NCBI GenBank assembly: GCA_013339765.2
Contig: CM023449.1
Coordinates: forward strand, 22,328,388 to 22,392,387
Direction of reading: 5' to 3'
Length of the DNA stretch: 64,000 nt
From: Haemaphysalis longicornis
Lineage: Eukaryota > Arthropoda > Arachnida > Ixodida > Ixodidae
Below, in pieces: positions 1-11,530 of this stretch. The notes beneath the pieces are model-generated. The model did no database searches, had not been told where the DNA came from, and worked only from the letters and a program-made list of their open reading frames with translations. Made by a program: the position numbers and the translations under genes. The first letter of the stretch is position 1. The number at the start of each line of letters is the position of its first letter.

Positions 1-830
1 TTTACAATTTAGCGCCATTCATTTGGTGGGATAGAAACACATACACACACTGACATACCGCGATTTTTCAGTTCAGCTTACTCCCCAAAAAAAGCAAGAG
101 AAATGAAAAAATAAAACTGTGCATTAGCCAGCGTATTAGAGTTGATGCGAGCGGGCTAAATGTGACGAGATTTAATACGCTGCACCAAATGGTCATCTAA
201 TTGACAGGTCAGAATACGCGGTTTTTAAATTTCTCCACAGATCGAATTCGTGAGTTCGCGCGTAGCAGCGGAGTGCCTGACGACTAAAGGACAAAAAGCT
301 TTTGTTCGGTATATTTTATGACGAACCTAACGACGAGCTGCAGTATCACAGCGTACAGCATGCATAACTCGAGACTCGTGACGTCTAGATCTGGATAAGG
401 CACGGTCATCGCACCCATCGCAACTTGTTTCACAGGTTGGATGCCAAAAGTTGAAAGAGGTGCTCAAAGAGATCAAAAGGTATTCGCATGTACGCCGTCG
501 GTTCTGCTTGTCACGGTTAGACGCAGCTTTGTAATTTTCAATAACATAGCATTAAGCTCGTCTATCAAGCCCACGTTAAAGCCAGAAGAGCTGGCAAGAA
601 GCTGGAGAAAATAAACTTAAATGCAGAGAGAAAGAAAGAGGGGAGGACGTAGCAGACGCCAGCCGCGGGAGGAGACGAATCAAAATGCAGCTTCGTGTCG
701 ACTCCTTGGAAGCGCTTGGCTCCCCGCAAGACAGCTTTGACGAATCACCGCGTTAAGGTCTCAGCTGCTGTGCCCTTTTGCTCGGAGAGACACGCAAACA
801 GTCTCGCTTACGAGTCTTTACAGTCGAATC
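1..830. other. 5' intergenic stretch, no gene seen
   Basis: I see no convincing coding region, RNA gene or named repeat here. Open frames are short and have no recognisable motif. The last 150 bases lie directly upstream of the first GILT-like copy and could hold its promoter, but no TATA box or initiator stands out. Confidence 0.5.
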
Positions 831-2078
831 ATGGGTGCCGAGGATAAGGCTAAGCTTGTCGACGAACACCAACACCACCTCGCTCTCGCAAAGTCGTGTT
901 GAAGTACGTTTGCGCGTTCGCTGCATTAGTCGCACTCCTGCTCATCGCCTTGCTGCTCAGCTACCCTTTCAATAGGCCGCCAAAGAGTGACGTGATAGAC
1001 GACAGCGAGGACGTGTCGACAACGAAATCGACGACAGTGCCCAGATGGTTACCGCCCCGACCAAGAAAGGCTACAAGAAAGAGAAACCAGTGACGACCGC
1101 TTCAACCTTCCTCGCCGAGTACAACATCGCGGGCAAACCACTCAGTCGTGACAACCACCCACCACCCACAAACAACGCCGAGTAAGACTCACGGTGGAGC
1201 CAACGACGAAATCCAACAAGACACGCCGAGGCGCCCCTGAACATGGCCCCGCGGTGACGACGCCCCAAATCGAGTTCACAAACTCCGTCGCCAACCACAA
1301 AGTCCATGCCCCAACCCGCTCCCCCCGCACGTCGGCAACGCTACGTCACGTAGGCCGCCTCGCGTCCGTATAAACGCTACAGACCTGACCGTGCCGTCCA
1401 ACCGAACCAACGCGTCCAACCCACTTGTACTACACGTATTACGCCAAAGGGTCAGTGTGCACACTAATCTACGAGTGCCACTGCCCCAGGAGCCGCATGT
1501 TCATCGTCTCCCAGCTTCTCCCGGTACGAGAAACTGCGAGATCACATGAACCTGACCCTTCTCCCCTTCGGAAGGCCCTAATCGCCAACGGGACCAAGTC
1601 CAAGAGCCCGTCTGTTAGCTGCACAGCGTGGCTACAAGGAGTGTCTTCGGAGACATGATCCACACGTGCATCCTGAGGGGCGTCCAGGAGACCCTGACCG
1701 CTGTGCGCATCATCGCTTGCATGTCCAGGAGCCCCGATCCGCACAGCGCCGGCCGGCGGTGCGTAGAGAGCTACGGCCTCGAGTGGCACAGGGTCGACAA
1801 GTGCGTCGCCGAGAACGGCAAGCTGTACCTTCTGAGACATGGGAAAGAAGACGTGGAAGATCGCCAAAAACCGTGGACCACGTGCGATCGTCCTGGTGGA
1901 GGGCGACGCAAGCCACACTATACAGGTCGAGGCGCAGTTAAACCTGATGGGCCTGATCTGCAGGCGAGTACCGTACAGCCCGGCCTGCAGTGGAAGGCGA
2001 CATTCGAATGGGACAACCACTACACCCATGACAACCGCTACGGGTCCCGAAGCAAGGCGTCGTCGCGCAGAGAAGTAA
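831..2078 (+). pseudogene. GILT-like (gamma-interferon-inducible lysosomal thiol reductase family) gene copy 1, frameshifted
   Basis: An ATG at 831 opens a short polar leader (MGAEDKAKLVDEHQ). After a one-base frame change near 896 comes a strongly hydrophobic segment (YVCAFAALVALLLIALLLSY), so the N-terminus looks like a type II membrane anchor. A Thr/Pro/Lys-rich linker follows. From about 1440 the GILT core appears in pieces: LIYECHCPRSRMFIVSQLLP, then in another frame a segment containing LRDHMNLTLLPFG, then DMIHTCILRGVQETLTAVR, IIACMSRS and GLEWHRVDKCV, then KKTWKIAKNRGP. Known GILT proteins are thiol reductases with a CxxC site; here the site reads CPRS, so the second Cys is missing. 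At least four frame changes break the gene (near 896, between 1092 and 1430, near 1530, near 1840). It is related to the copy at 18.3 kb. It is either a decayed paralogue or a gene with indel errors. Family call firm, functional state unsure. Confidence 0.6.
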
Positions 2079-3933
2079 TTTTTTTTTCGCGGTTCGTTCC
2101 TTTGAAGAGTTCTGTAATGTAGCTGCAGCTTAACCTACAGCTGTCTTCAAAGGAAAAAAAACATCACCGCGAAGCAGCTGCAAGGCGAATTCCGCCACAT
2201 GTGAGCGAATCGCAGTGAACTTTTTTATCCGCCTCCGCCTTGGATCGCGGAAGGTCGCTATGTCGAAAGCGCCAACTCAGAGAGAGAAAACATCTGTGTC
2301 CTGTCAAGATCAGAAAGAGAGAGAGGGAGGGAGGGAAGAAGCTTTTATTTTATTTGTGTGTAATCAACTTAAAGTTTCCCGGCGCTAAAGGCAGCGGTGT
2401 TTGGTGTCTTCAGATAAGTGTTCTTTTTTTTTTTAAAAGTTAGGAGCAAGTTTACCTTTTTTTACAAGTTAAAATACATTGTTACGTGCACAATTACCCG
2501 TTTGTTTTCCACATTTTTGGGCACTCAATCTGTAACCTAATTGGACATAAATAAACAACAAAAATATAACTGTGTTTGGTTTCTTTCCTGCCGTTTGAGG
2601 CTGGGTCTATTGGATGTGTGGAGACAATTAGAAACGTCTTGGCGTGCATTAATTTGCCTCCACACGTGAAAAATAAGCCTCCCCGGCGAATGTCTTCCTA
2701 GTTTGACATAGACTAAGCGTGCCACAAAATAAAAACAGCGGGGAAGGGGGGTTCTGTCGTTCTAGAAAATCACGCGGATTTATGTTGGAATGACTTTGAG
2801 CACAGGTTATGAAAGGGAAAACCCTTTGCTTAACGTTCTCTGTGAGCACAAGTAAGTACAATTTATGAACCCAACTTCTGCTATTTACATCCCGGCTTCA
2901 CAGTGTTGAAAAGGCCGCAGTCTCTAAAAATCCGAGCAGCAGTAGACGCTTTTAGGGTTAGTCTATAGAATTGGAAAGCTTGGCTCTAAAATGCGTTAAC
3001 ATTAAGTAGCTTCTGTAACAGGTCCGTTAAAATGTGAGGCGCGAATTACGAGCAAGATTACTCCCGCGAAAGGACAAGCGTGACAAACGTAAATATGTAA
3101 CAGAGATAGAATACAAAAGTTGAAAAAAAATCATGGCGTAGTATCTAGGACGGGTAAATAATGCACAAACAAAAAATCGTTGTTATTCACCCACAAAAGT
3201 AACGCTGGAAGCACTATTTGAAATTAAGTGAGAATTGCCGTTGGATAATTGTAGCTAAAACGTAGATGTCCGAGTTAATCGGCTTCTTTTCATTGTTGTT
3301 CACATTCGCTAAATCTTGCCTCCGCTTCGGGCAAAATTCCTCTTGACTGAGATGACTGTATCATGATTAGGCTAGTGGGATAAATAGATTACAGATAGAA
3401 GCTTTATTAGTCACGGGATAGTGGGGATAAATCGGCCGCCTTGGTTTAGGCAGCCGCTGAAGGGGTCTGATATTTGTGAAGTTTCACCCGCGAAGACGCA
3501 GCCAGTCTGATGCAGGTTTGGTTTAACCATGGATAAGTATGCCGTCCTTGGTGTAGATGTCATTCCCACATGATCCATAGCTTCTTTATTTGTGAACAAA
3601 GGTCTTAGAACAACATATCGATATCTTGGCGTCTCCCCGCGCTTAATTCTTTCCTGCTTTCCCCTGACTCTCAGTCAATCATTTGTATAAAAATGCCATT
3701 TTTGTTCTTCCTTTTCTTCCTCTTGCGCTTACCCGAGGAGGAAAGCTATGCCATCAATCAGGGAGAACCTGTACTTGTTGTAAACCTCAGTGCGTTTTTG
3801 ATAACATGCCTTGAAGCACTACTTCAGCTTTAAGAAACTGTGTTTCCAGATTATGCGGTTTTAAAAATTTTGCCTGTATAAACTTCTCGTTCCGGAATAC
3901 TGCTAAATTTTGGCCAGGTGGCTGAATCGAAGG
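2079..3933. other. intergenic, no gene seen
   Basis: AT-rich sequence with poly-T and poly-A runs. I find no frame with recognisable motifs and no terminal repeats. It separates the first GILT-like copy from the (TACA)n tract. Confidence 0.45.
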
Positions 3934-4201
3934 ACATACATACATACATACATACATACATACATACACACACATACATACATACATACATACATACATA
4001 CATACATACATACATACATACATACATACATACATACATACATACATACATACATACATACATACATACATACATACACACATACACGCATAAACATACA
4101 TACATACATACATACATACATACATACATACATACATACATACAAAATACATACATACATACATACATACATACACACATACACGCATAAACATACATAC
4201 A

Positions 4202-4230
<29 letters not shown>
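3934..4230. repeat. (TACA)n / (CATA)n microsatellite, about 300 bp
   Basis: Almost pure tetranucleotide repeat with a few CACA and CGCATAAA interruptions; the interruption module ACACGCATAAACATAC occurs twice, suggesting slippage or unequal exchange of a larger unit. It reads open in several frames on both strands (runs of Tyr-Ile-His-Thr or Met-Tyr-Val-Cys), but this is an artefact of the repeat. A LINE reverse transcriptase fragment begins right after it. Confidence 0.95.
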
Positions 4231-4233
<3 letters not shown>

Positions 4234-4244
4234 GACACATTAGT

Positions 4245-4686
4245 TTGAAACATATATCTGAATTTGTCGAACGTAATGACATTCTTAATCCCAATCAGCA
4301 CAGATTCCGTAGTGAATTATCCACGGTAACAAAGCTTGTTGAGACAGTGCATGACCTCGCGCAGTGCATTAATGACCATTCTCTGATTGACGTAATATTT
4401 ATGGACTGTTCGAAGGCGTTCGATCGCGTTTCGCACGTAAAATTACTTGTAAGCTCAAAGAAATACTGGGGGACGGACCTATCCTCCAATGAATAGCTAT
4501 TTGCCAGGTCGGCATCAATTTGCTCAATTCAGCGACCATGCTCCTAATATTGTTCCCGTCAAGTCAGGGGTTCCACAGGGTTCTATTTTAGCTCCGTTAC
4601 TTTTACTTTACATAAATGATTTAATAAACGTTGTTGACGTGAAAGTTAGGCTTTTGCAGACGACTGCATGTTCTAACAAGAGATAA
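4245..4686 (+). pseudogene. non-LTR retrotransposon reverse transcriptase fragment
   Basis: Two adjacent frames joined by a frameshift near 4470 give reverse transcriptase blocks of the Jockey/CR1 type: NPNQHRFRSELSTVTKLVE, IFMDCSKAFDRVSHVKLL (first catalytic Asp), SYLPGRHQFAQFS, SGVPQGSILAPLL and YINDLINVVDVKVRL. The next block, normally FADD with the catalytic Asp pair, is destroyed by a frameshift (RLLQTTACSNKR then stop). No endonuclease or C-terminal part is present. This is a dead, internally truncated LINE relic. Confidence 0.85.
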
Positions 4687-5740
4687 AAAATTGTCGATGA
4701 CCAAATTAAACTTGTAAGGATTTTCTAAGAACAAAGAAAAAGAAGGAAAGAGAAGAAGTAACAGAAAAGCAGCGCCAACATGGGGAAAACTGATTTAAAT
4801 GATCCTACTTGCAGTATAAAGAAGGAGATATAAATAAAATTGGAAGTAAAAATATTACACTTGTATTAATCATAAATAGAACAAATAGTTTCTTATTATC
4901 TAAAACACGATAGTTTGATACGCAAATTGAGATGATTTTGAGAAAAACCTTGTCACTTGACATAACTTGTAATTGTTTAACCCATAGGATACAAAGCATA
5001 AACAAATGGTTTTATGCCTACACACTGAACCATACGAAGCCACTTCTATTCTTTCAGTACCCCACACCTTCTCAATAGCGCTGCGTGCAGATGACATTTT
5101 CAATCAATTATTCGTCACACAAACTTGTGGTCACGAGACTTATCGAAATAGCTAACGGGAAATAAACCTGATGTAACTACAGCAAAATAAAGGTGTAATA
5201 TTTAAACGAAAAACGAGCAGTTAAATTTTATTGCAGTATATATTAAGTTTTGTGAACTCGTTCTCGAATTGGTTCCGTCAATGTGTTTCTCATGCGATAT
5301 TTTTAATGACACATCGTAATGAACTGGTCATGTAAATTAAATATTTACCGCACCAGAGATGGTAGGCCCCCGTACAAGGATGCCTATGGATGGGACATGC
5401 TAGGTTGTGAACTCGAGCAGAGAAAACGTTGTTTTTGTACGCGAGCGAATAATAGTGTCTTCCATTATGCTTTACCCTTACTCTAGTGTCGACCTTATTG
5501 CTGTTGTAATTCAGTTTTAGAAACAGATAACAATACCTTGGGGGAAAGGTGTCATCAGGCTCCATTTTCTGCCCTCCTCCCGAGGTGAGAATTCTTTACC
5601 CTCATATTAAAAGAAATGAAGAACTGCGTGCAGCGCTGCAGAAATTCCGAGGCGTTCGTAGGCGCACTGGTAACCCCAGTTACCAGTGTACGGTCATCGG
5701 ATACCGCACGCCCCGTGCCTCGAGAAACAAAAAAAAATCA
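4687..5740. other. intergenic, no gene seen
   Basis: AT-rich, with short adenine-rich stretches just after the LINE relic. No coding frame with recognisable motifs and no obvious repeat boundaries. Confidence 0.45.
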
Positions 5741-6268
5741 TTAAAGCCGTTCCACTCAATGTGAAAGCTGTTGGAAGTGCAGCGCAGCGATTCGCCATAA
5801 TGGGCTGCAACGCCGTTATCCGCTCACTGCTGCCACCCAACGCATTTCAAATTTCCCGCCTCCGCAGTGCTCGCGCGCCCCCTGCCTCAAGCTGCGCCAG
5901 AGGGAGTTCTGTTCTGTTTGCGCTTGCTTTAATTTCGTATGCTGGAGCTGTTTTGCATCATTTCGAATGCGCCATTTTTTTTCTTGCGTGGCTGGAGCCT
6001 TTCTGCGGCATTTCGAACGCGCCACTTTTTTCTTGTGTGGCTGGAGCCTTTCTGTGTCATTTCGATTGCGCCATTACTTTCTTGCGCGGCCACTTCTTTT
6101 GTTTACTATCGTAACAACCAACCCAGCGTGCGTTCCTAACTAAATGAACGTGGGGGCTGCCGGTTATATACTCAGATTTTGCCTGAAATGAACCTGAAGT
6201 TTTCTTTGCGCTGAATAACGGGGAGATGTATGACAAGCGCCTTAGCCACTGAGCCACCGCGGCGGGTA
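5741..6268. repeat. dispersed repeat R1, copy 1 (ends in a reversed SINE-like head)
   Basis: Begins TTAAAGCCGTTCCACTCAA and is closely similar to 7691-8066; its first 200 bases recur inverted at 9851-10042. Bases 5990-6090 hold short tandem copies of a 'GGCTGGAGCCTTTCTG' unit. The right end (6232-6268) reads, on the minus strand, like the head of the local tRNA-type SINE (CCGCGGTGGCTCAGTGGC), but the body between differs from the common SINE in this window. Probably a separate tRNA-headed SINE joined to an older repeat. No coding potential seen. Confidence 0.6.
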
Positions 6269-7690
6269 AAGATTTTGACGTCACTACTTTACAAATAATG
6301 GTAGCAGCTGGGTGCCTCCTACACATGAGATGTCCTATAGGACCGTCACCTTCTGGATATTTACCTTACACAGAGATAGCGGTTATATTTGATTATAGTA
6401 GAGGTATTTCACGACTACATGGGTGTGTTGCTCTCCTCGCCTTGGTTCATCGTTTCGATTCGGCAGTGTTTAGACACTTTAGCAAGTTCTCTGCACAGAA
6501 AATGCCCCCGGTTACTGGGTTTCACTGGTAGAGACATTGTGCAAGACCTGACCCAGTGTAACGTTTTAAAGCGAAGGCTTTCTGGCCGATGGCGTCCTTT
6601 CGATAAACTAATGCATTTCCGCATAGACCGGTTGGTCGACCGAAAAGCTCTGATAAGATCTCTGGACACGCGGTGCGTGCGTGAAACCGGGCTTGCATTG
6701 TGTCAAAACGGTTACTTGAACATCTCGAAAAAGGAATCGTTCTAGATAAGCCAATACACGTATCGATCATAAAGAAGGGGTACCATAGTATACCTTTATC
6801 TTACAAACCACGTATCAGTACACATTAAGGTCGTTCGTAGATGCGTATACTTGGTGCGCAAAAAAAAAATCGTCACATGGGTTCGTTCTTCGTTTGCGGT
6901 TTGGGTATTTGAATGTTTGACGATCGATTGGTCGCACTTTCAGCAATAGTTTGGGCGCACGTTTAACGAAGGTTTTGACTCACATTTAGCGCAGTTTTGG
7001 TGCGAGAAAGCTTGCGCGCTTTTCTCAACTTTCTTTAGGATGGAATTATAATATTTTGGGCTGACTTCAGTTTTGATCGCGAGCTTTTACTTGCACATAT
7101 CCGCCGTAAGGAAACCTTGTTTAAAACGCCGTGTGAGAAGCAGCTAACCTTTGGCTACGTCACATTATACCGCACTGCTGGTCACACTTGTATTCTTGAT
7201 GAGTCGAGTTTACCGGGCATAATTGCGCCGCATTTCCACCCCGATGCTAGTTTAATGCCCTCATACTAAAACTGCAACTGTGGTGGATTGGCCTGATGAC
7301 TCGGCTTCCTCGTGGGACACTTTTGACTTTCAACTTTCAACTTCATTTCACATATTTTCTCTCAAACAACAAAATGGGAAAATGATGTTGTCGTGACAAC
7401 ACTAAAAGAGGGATTCAATTTTTTGGGTTGTTCAGTGTGGTCAGGTTGCAGCCTGGTTATGAATCACTGCGTAGCTGAAGACTTTACATTGATTTATTGG
7501 ACCTGTAGTAATGTAATATGCTGCGCCACAAGCACACAATCTCTTCGAACTTCTTTTCCGTTAAGTAATCACGCCACAGTGGACAATCGTACCTGCGCCA
7601 CTGTAGGCGTTACCAATGTTGTGTTTTATTGTGAACAGTGAGGCAACGCGAAAGAGAAGAAGAGGGAACCGTCGGCGCCGTATATAAAAA
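6269..7690. other. intergenic, no gene seen
   Basis: Several 60-120 codon open frames overlap on both strands around 6.3-6.8 kb, but none shows a domain, signal peptide or biased composition. No RNA gene or element end is evident. Confidence 0.4.
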
Positions 7691-8066
7691 TTAAAGCCGT
7701 TCCACTCAACGTGAAAGGTTTCCGAAGTGCAGAGCAGTAATTCGCCGCAGTGGGCTTTAGCGCAATTACCCGTTCACTGATACCATCCAATGCGATTCAA
7801 ATTTCCTGCCTTCGCAGTGCTCGCGTCCCCTGCCTGAAACTGCGCCCGCGGGAGTTGTGTTCTTTTTGTGCTTGCTTTTCCTCTCGCACATGCCGGTGCT
7901 TCACTGCCCCTTTCTTTTTCGCTGACTATCGTAAAAACTAACCCAACGAGCGGGCCCAACTAAATGAACGCGGGCGCTGCAGGTTAATTACGTATATTTT
8001 GCCTCAAATGTACCTGCAGTTTTCTTTGCGCTTAACAACGGGGAGATGTACGACAAGCGCCAGCAG
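7691..8066. repeat. dispersed repeat R1, copy 2
   Basis: Matches copy 1 from TTAAAGCCGTTCCACTCAA through the GGGGAGATGTACGACAAGCGCC motif, but lacks copy 1's internal tandem units (a deletion of about 150 bases). The SINE-like head present at the end of copy 1 is absent here. A hairpin of the family described at 8645-9199 lies downstream at 8210-8226. Confidence 0.6.
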
Positions 8067-8209
8067 TTCACGAGTTTCGATCGCTTATGACTATATAAAC
8101 CACTTGGCTTTCGAAAGCCTTTCGGCTACGCCGCGACGACCGCGGCTGCGACGGTACCTCGGCTCTACTTGGGTCCACCGAGCGAGCTACGACGACAAGG
8201 CGCGGCTGT

Positions 8210-8226
8210 AAAGTGCTCTGCACTTT
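8210..8226 (+). repeat. 3'-type hairpin of the ARRTGC-NNN-GCAYYT family
   Basis: Perfect palindrome AAAGTGC-TCT-GCACTTT followed by an A-rich stretch. It is preceded by a CG-rich arm (CGACGACAAGGCGCGGCT) resembling the segment in front of the hairpin at 9185. I take it as the 3' end of a retroposon of that family whose 5' boundary I cannot place. Confidence 0.45.
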
Positions 8227-8644
8227 AAACAAAAAACCAACGCGTCTTCCTTTTTAGGCTCTTGCTCTCATGACCTTGTTATTCCTTACGGTTACGTACG
8301 CCCAAGTCATAGCTTGCTTGCTAAGGAAGTATACAATTGGAACAAATAATTTGTACACTTATAATTTAAAAAAAGACCGACGAGAATACACTAAAGCCGA
8401 GAATACGTTAACTGAATCTATTACTTGCTGCCCTCAAAAAAAAGTAACGCGTTATGACCAATGAAACAAACACGTCATCGTTACAAAAAAAAAAAAGAGA
8501 AAAGAAAAGAGGAATAAATCCAGTTACTTTGTTGACACTTTCTTTTTGTCACAAATTATAAGTACTAGAAGCGCCGAGATTTAAGGGCGCGTTAAACATC
8601 CCAAGGTGGTTAAACCTCCGAAGCCTTCAAAACTCCCACCTCCC

Positions 8645-9199
8645 CTCGCGGGAACCCCTGTGTAGATGCGACGCATAGGCGGAGCGGCGAAGGGACCGCG
8701 TTTTATAGCGCGCATAACGTTGAGGGGACTGCGTAAGCCGGTCCCAGTCGATGACGACGTTGGCTTACTTGTAAAGCGGCGTGGACTCTAGGTGTTTGAG
8801 CCAAGCGTGGATGTTGCTTCGCCGGAGAACGGCACACCGGTTATATGCGCAGCGCGCCCGAAGGAGAGGAAACCGCGGAAGAGAGAGTACTGCACATGCG
8901 CCGGCCCCAGCGCGTCTGCCGCGGCTATGACGCAACACAATCCAACACAATCAACTTTAATCCAATCCAAATCCAAATCCAAATCCAATCCAAGCCAAGC
9001 AAATCCAAGCCAATCCAATCGAATCCAATCCAATGCCCCTCGCGAGAGAGTGTTCGCTATCGGAGAGGAGAGGGGGTGAGTGGCGGAGAGCGCAGCTGGC
9101 GCGGCGAGGAGAATGGGGGAGGGGTGGACAACGCCGACGACGACGACGACGACGACGACGCCGGAGGGACAAGGCGAGTGAATCAGATGCTCTGCATCT
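8645..9199 (+). mobile_element. hairpin-ended retroposon-like repeat, copy 1
   Basis: Starts with a CCCTCGCGGG palindrome followed by AGATGCGACGCATA, and ends with the perfect hairpin AGATGC-TCT-GCATCT at 9185-9199 followed by AATATA. The body is GC-rich, with a purine-rich part (GGAGGGACAAGGCGAG) that is also found, on the other strand, next to the hairpin at 38161. Order and spacing match 38159-38752 (minus) and 46055-46496. Internal expansions: a CCAAT-type repeat (8938-9036) and (GAC)n (9136-9161). No long coding frame. The exact 5' end and target duplication were not fixed. Confidence 0.5.
8938..9036. repeat. degenerate (CCAAATC/CCAATC)n repeat
   Basis: Roughly 100 bases of short units CCAAT, CCAAATC and CCAAGC, inside the hairpin-ended repeat. 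A local slippage expansion with no coding meaning. Confidence 0.85.
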
Positions 9200-9850
9200 A
9201 ATATACATCGCGCCTCATAGCCCACGCGTAGAAAACGCCAGAATTTTGTATTTAGACGTACCGCAACTGTAACCCTAAACGATATGCAAGATTTTCATTT
9301 TTTAAAATAAGAAAAAAAAACAATATACAGGCATGCATAAAGAAAATTCCAAACCTAAACTAAAACGAAGATGCCTTTGTGACGAAGCTTCACGGCGGCT
9401 TCGCTTGCTCGGAAAGCAACCGAAACGCAGTATCGCAGTCACACGTGGAATAAAATATAGCATGTGAGGAAACATTTACATGTATTATTTGCTTTCTGCG
9501 CTTGTGTGTATACTTTGCACATTGTCAGTTTAGTCCCACGCGTTAAAGTCAAGAGAGTTAAAGGTACCCGTTCTTCTGGAATGTCTGCGCGGAGCGAAAG
9601 AAAAGAATCCCTGCGGTGATTTTTTCTAAGTCTGGGGATTTCGGAATAAAGCTTGACGGAGCTACAGGTGTTTGGCTGTGGTGCAGAGGGAGGAAGAGAG
9701 AAGACGAATCGCTGGGTTTGAAGGGCGTTTGTGTTTTTGCTCCTGTCGTTTTTCGCTTTTTACGGGAGTGGAGGGCCGCGGTGCTCTAGAATCAAATATT
9801 CGATAGTAAGTGAGAAAAAGTGGCAGTGAAACGCCGGCACGTGCGCGAGG
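9200..9850. other. intergenic, no gene seen
   Basis: No coding frame with motifs, and no clear repeat ends apart from short A-rich runs near 9310. Confidence 0.45.
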
Positions 9851-10042
9851 AAAAGCAAGCACAAAAAGAACAGAACTCCGGCTGGCGCAGTTTCAGGCAG
9901 GGGGCGGGCGAGCACTGCGAAGGCAGGAAATTTGATTTGCGTTCGGTGGCAGCAGTGAGCGGATAACGGCGCTACAGCCCATTATGGCGAATCACTGCTC
10001 TGCACTTCCGACAGCTTTCACATTGAGTGGAACGGCTTTAAT
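9851..10042 (-). repeat. dispersed repeat R1, copy 3 (inverted, partial)
   Basis: The reverse complement of the first 200 bases of copies 1 and 2, ending at GGAACGGCTTTAATTTTAGA on the plus strand. It lacks the right half of the repeat, so it is truncated. Confidence 0.65.
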
Positions 10043-10557
10043 TTTAGATACATAAATAAATAACACGAACTTACAGCATACATGTAAAATATTCAGGTAA
10101 ACACGCTTCTAGTCACTATTTTGAAACGGTAACGAGTACGTTATGAAGTTACGGCCAGCACCGTGGACGAGCAACCACGTAGGTTGAGGCCAAGCGCATT
10201 AACTACAATACGGCTCCGCGGCCGGGTAGTGCAAAAAAGTAAGTGAAATCACTAAGGTAAACAAAAGTAGCGTCCCAGCGGAGGGAACATCGGGTGGTTG
10301 TCTTGCTTTTCTTTCTATTTTTAGGTTTGCTCAGCCACCACTTTGGGGTCAACGGACGCACGTTGAGCTTGGCGTCGTTTACGCTGTCGTTCATCTCGAC
10401 AAGCGCGACGCTATATATCTGTTGAGGTATACCCGCCCACAATGAAACTTGCGAGACGTATGGAGGCGATACACTACACAAACACGGGGAGATAAGGCCA
10501 TGTAAGCCGGAACGAGGCGATATATATACTCTAACATTCTCTCCCTGCTCTCGTCTT
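10043..10557. other. intergenic, no gene seen
   Basis: A 174-codon minus-strand frame crosses this stretch and the SINE that follows, but its composition and its overlap with the SINE argue against a gene. Confidence 0.4.
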
Positions 10558-10773
10558 CTGCGTTGTGCTGCTGAGCATGAGGTCGCGGGTTCGATTCCCG
10601 GCCGCGGCAACCGCTTTTCTGATGGAGGTGAAAAGAAAAACGCCCGTGTGTGCGAGATTTCGGCGCACGTTAAAGATCCCCAGGTGGACAAAACTAATCC
10701 GGAGCCCTCCACTACGGCGCGCCTCATCGCCTGCGTTGCGTCGGCGCATTAAACCGTATACAATCAATCTACT
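10558..10773 (+). mobile_element. tRNA-derived SINE, copy 1 (5' truncated)
   Basis: Begins within the tRNA-like head and keeps the B box (GGTTCGATTCCCGG), the body (GATGGAGGTGAAAAG, ATTTCGGCGCACGTTAAAG, CCGGAGCCCTCCACTACGG) and a short CAATCAATC tail. It lacks the A-box part seen at 29754. No target duplication recognised. Confidence 0.85.
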
Positions 10774-11255
10774 CTCGTCTTCTGTTCTTCCTATGCAGCT
10801 CTCCATGGTCACATAGAGCAGCCGCTGTGCCTAGCGGCTGCTATTGGTGATGTCTAGCGTTGCTCGTGACTCTCTTTCTTGTACCAACAGTGTTCCTTCG
10901 CTCGGTGAGCTGGATTGACCGGTCTCACACTGAGACAGACACGATGGTATCAGACGGCTAACCACGCGCGTTCATGCGAAAAAAAAAAGAGAGAGGCTCG
11001 AAGTTAAAAATGGTTTATAATGCGCCAAAGATGTAACGAGGCCCACCATAGTGTACGTTTCCTGATTAGTTTAGACCACCCGAGAATTTTCAATCTGACC
11101 CGAAATCTCGCCAAAAGGACGTTTTCGTTTCCCGCCTCTTAGTGGCATATTCCCAAGCGTGCACTCAGCCGCCGCGGAGGGTGGAAAAAACACAAAAATA
11201 TGACATAATTACCAAAAATAAATACAAGCACCAAAACATTTGAACTCTTGAGGCA
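10774..11255. other. intergenic, no gene seen
   Basis: Nothing with coding or repeat signals that I can name. Confidence 0.4.
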
Positions 11256-11490
11256 TTGTGTAAAACAGTTTGGCAAACTTTATGCTGCAATCCGACCTCG
11301 CTTGTTAAGGTGATGCACGGTTATGCCGCCATCTCCCGCCGCTTTTTCTCTTTTTATGCTTGTAATAGCCTTTTCAACCTCCTTTTTAGTACTAGTGGTC
11401 CTCACAAGGCTCTGGGCTGTCTCGTGGCCTCACGATAGACTACGAATAGTAGAGAACCGTTCCACTACTTCTATTATCTCCTCCACCTTG
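11256..11490 (-). pseudogene. LINE ORF2 fragment, region just before the reverse transcriptase core
   Basis: On the minus strand the sequence reads KVEEIIEVVERFSTIRSLS, a stop, then after a frame change STKKEVEKAITSIKREKAAG followed by DGGI and a later stop. The pattern E-(V)EKAI-x2-IK-x2-KA-x-GxDGI is the usual start of LINE reverse transcriptases. Only about 70 codons survive, with stops. Orientation is opposite to the LINE at 12.2 kb. Confidence 0.55.
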
Positions 11491-11530
11491 CTAGGGATGA
11501 AACCTTGTTCGGCTGCGGGTGCGTACATTC

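Noticed and set aside
3787..4301. Overlapping 90-147 codon frames of Met-Tyr-Val-Cys or Tyr-Ile-His-Thr repeats
   Set aside because: They are translations of the (TACA)n microsatellite on both strands; no gene.
9136..9161. (GAC)n as a possible coding Asp/Arg repeat
   Set aside because: It lies within a non-coding hairpin-ended repeat and is open in several frames only because of the repeat.
10203..10816. Minus-strand 174 and 93 codon frames containing words such as RPGIEPATS
   Set aside because: They cover the tRNA-derived SINE; the same peptide words recur at every SINE copy (29.7, 30.8, 31.5, 34.0, 43.9, 63.2 kb).
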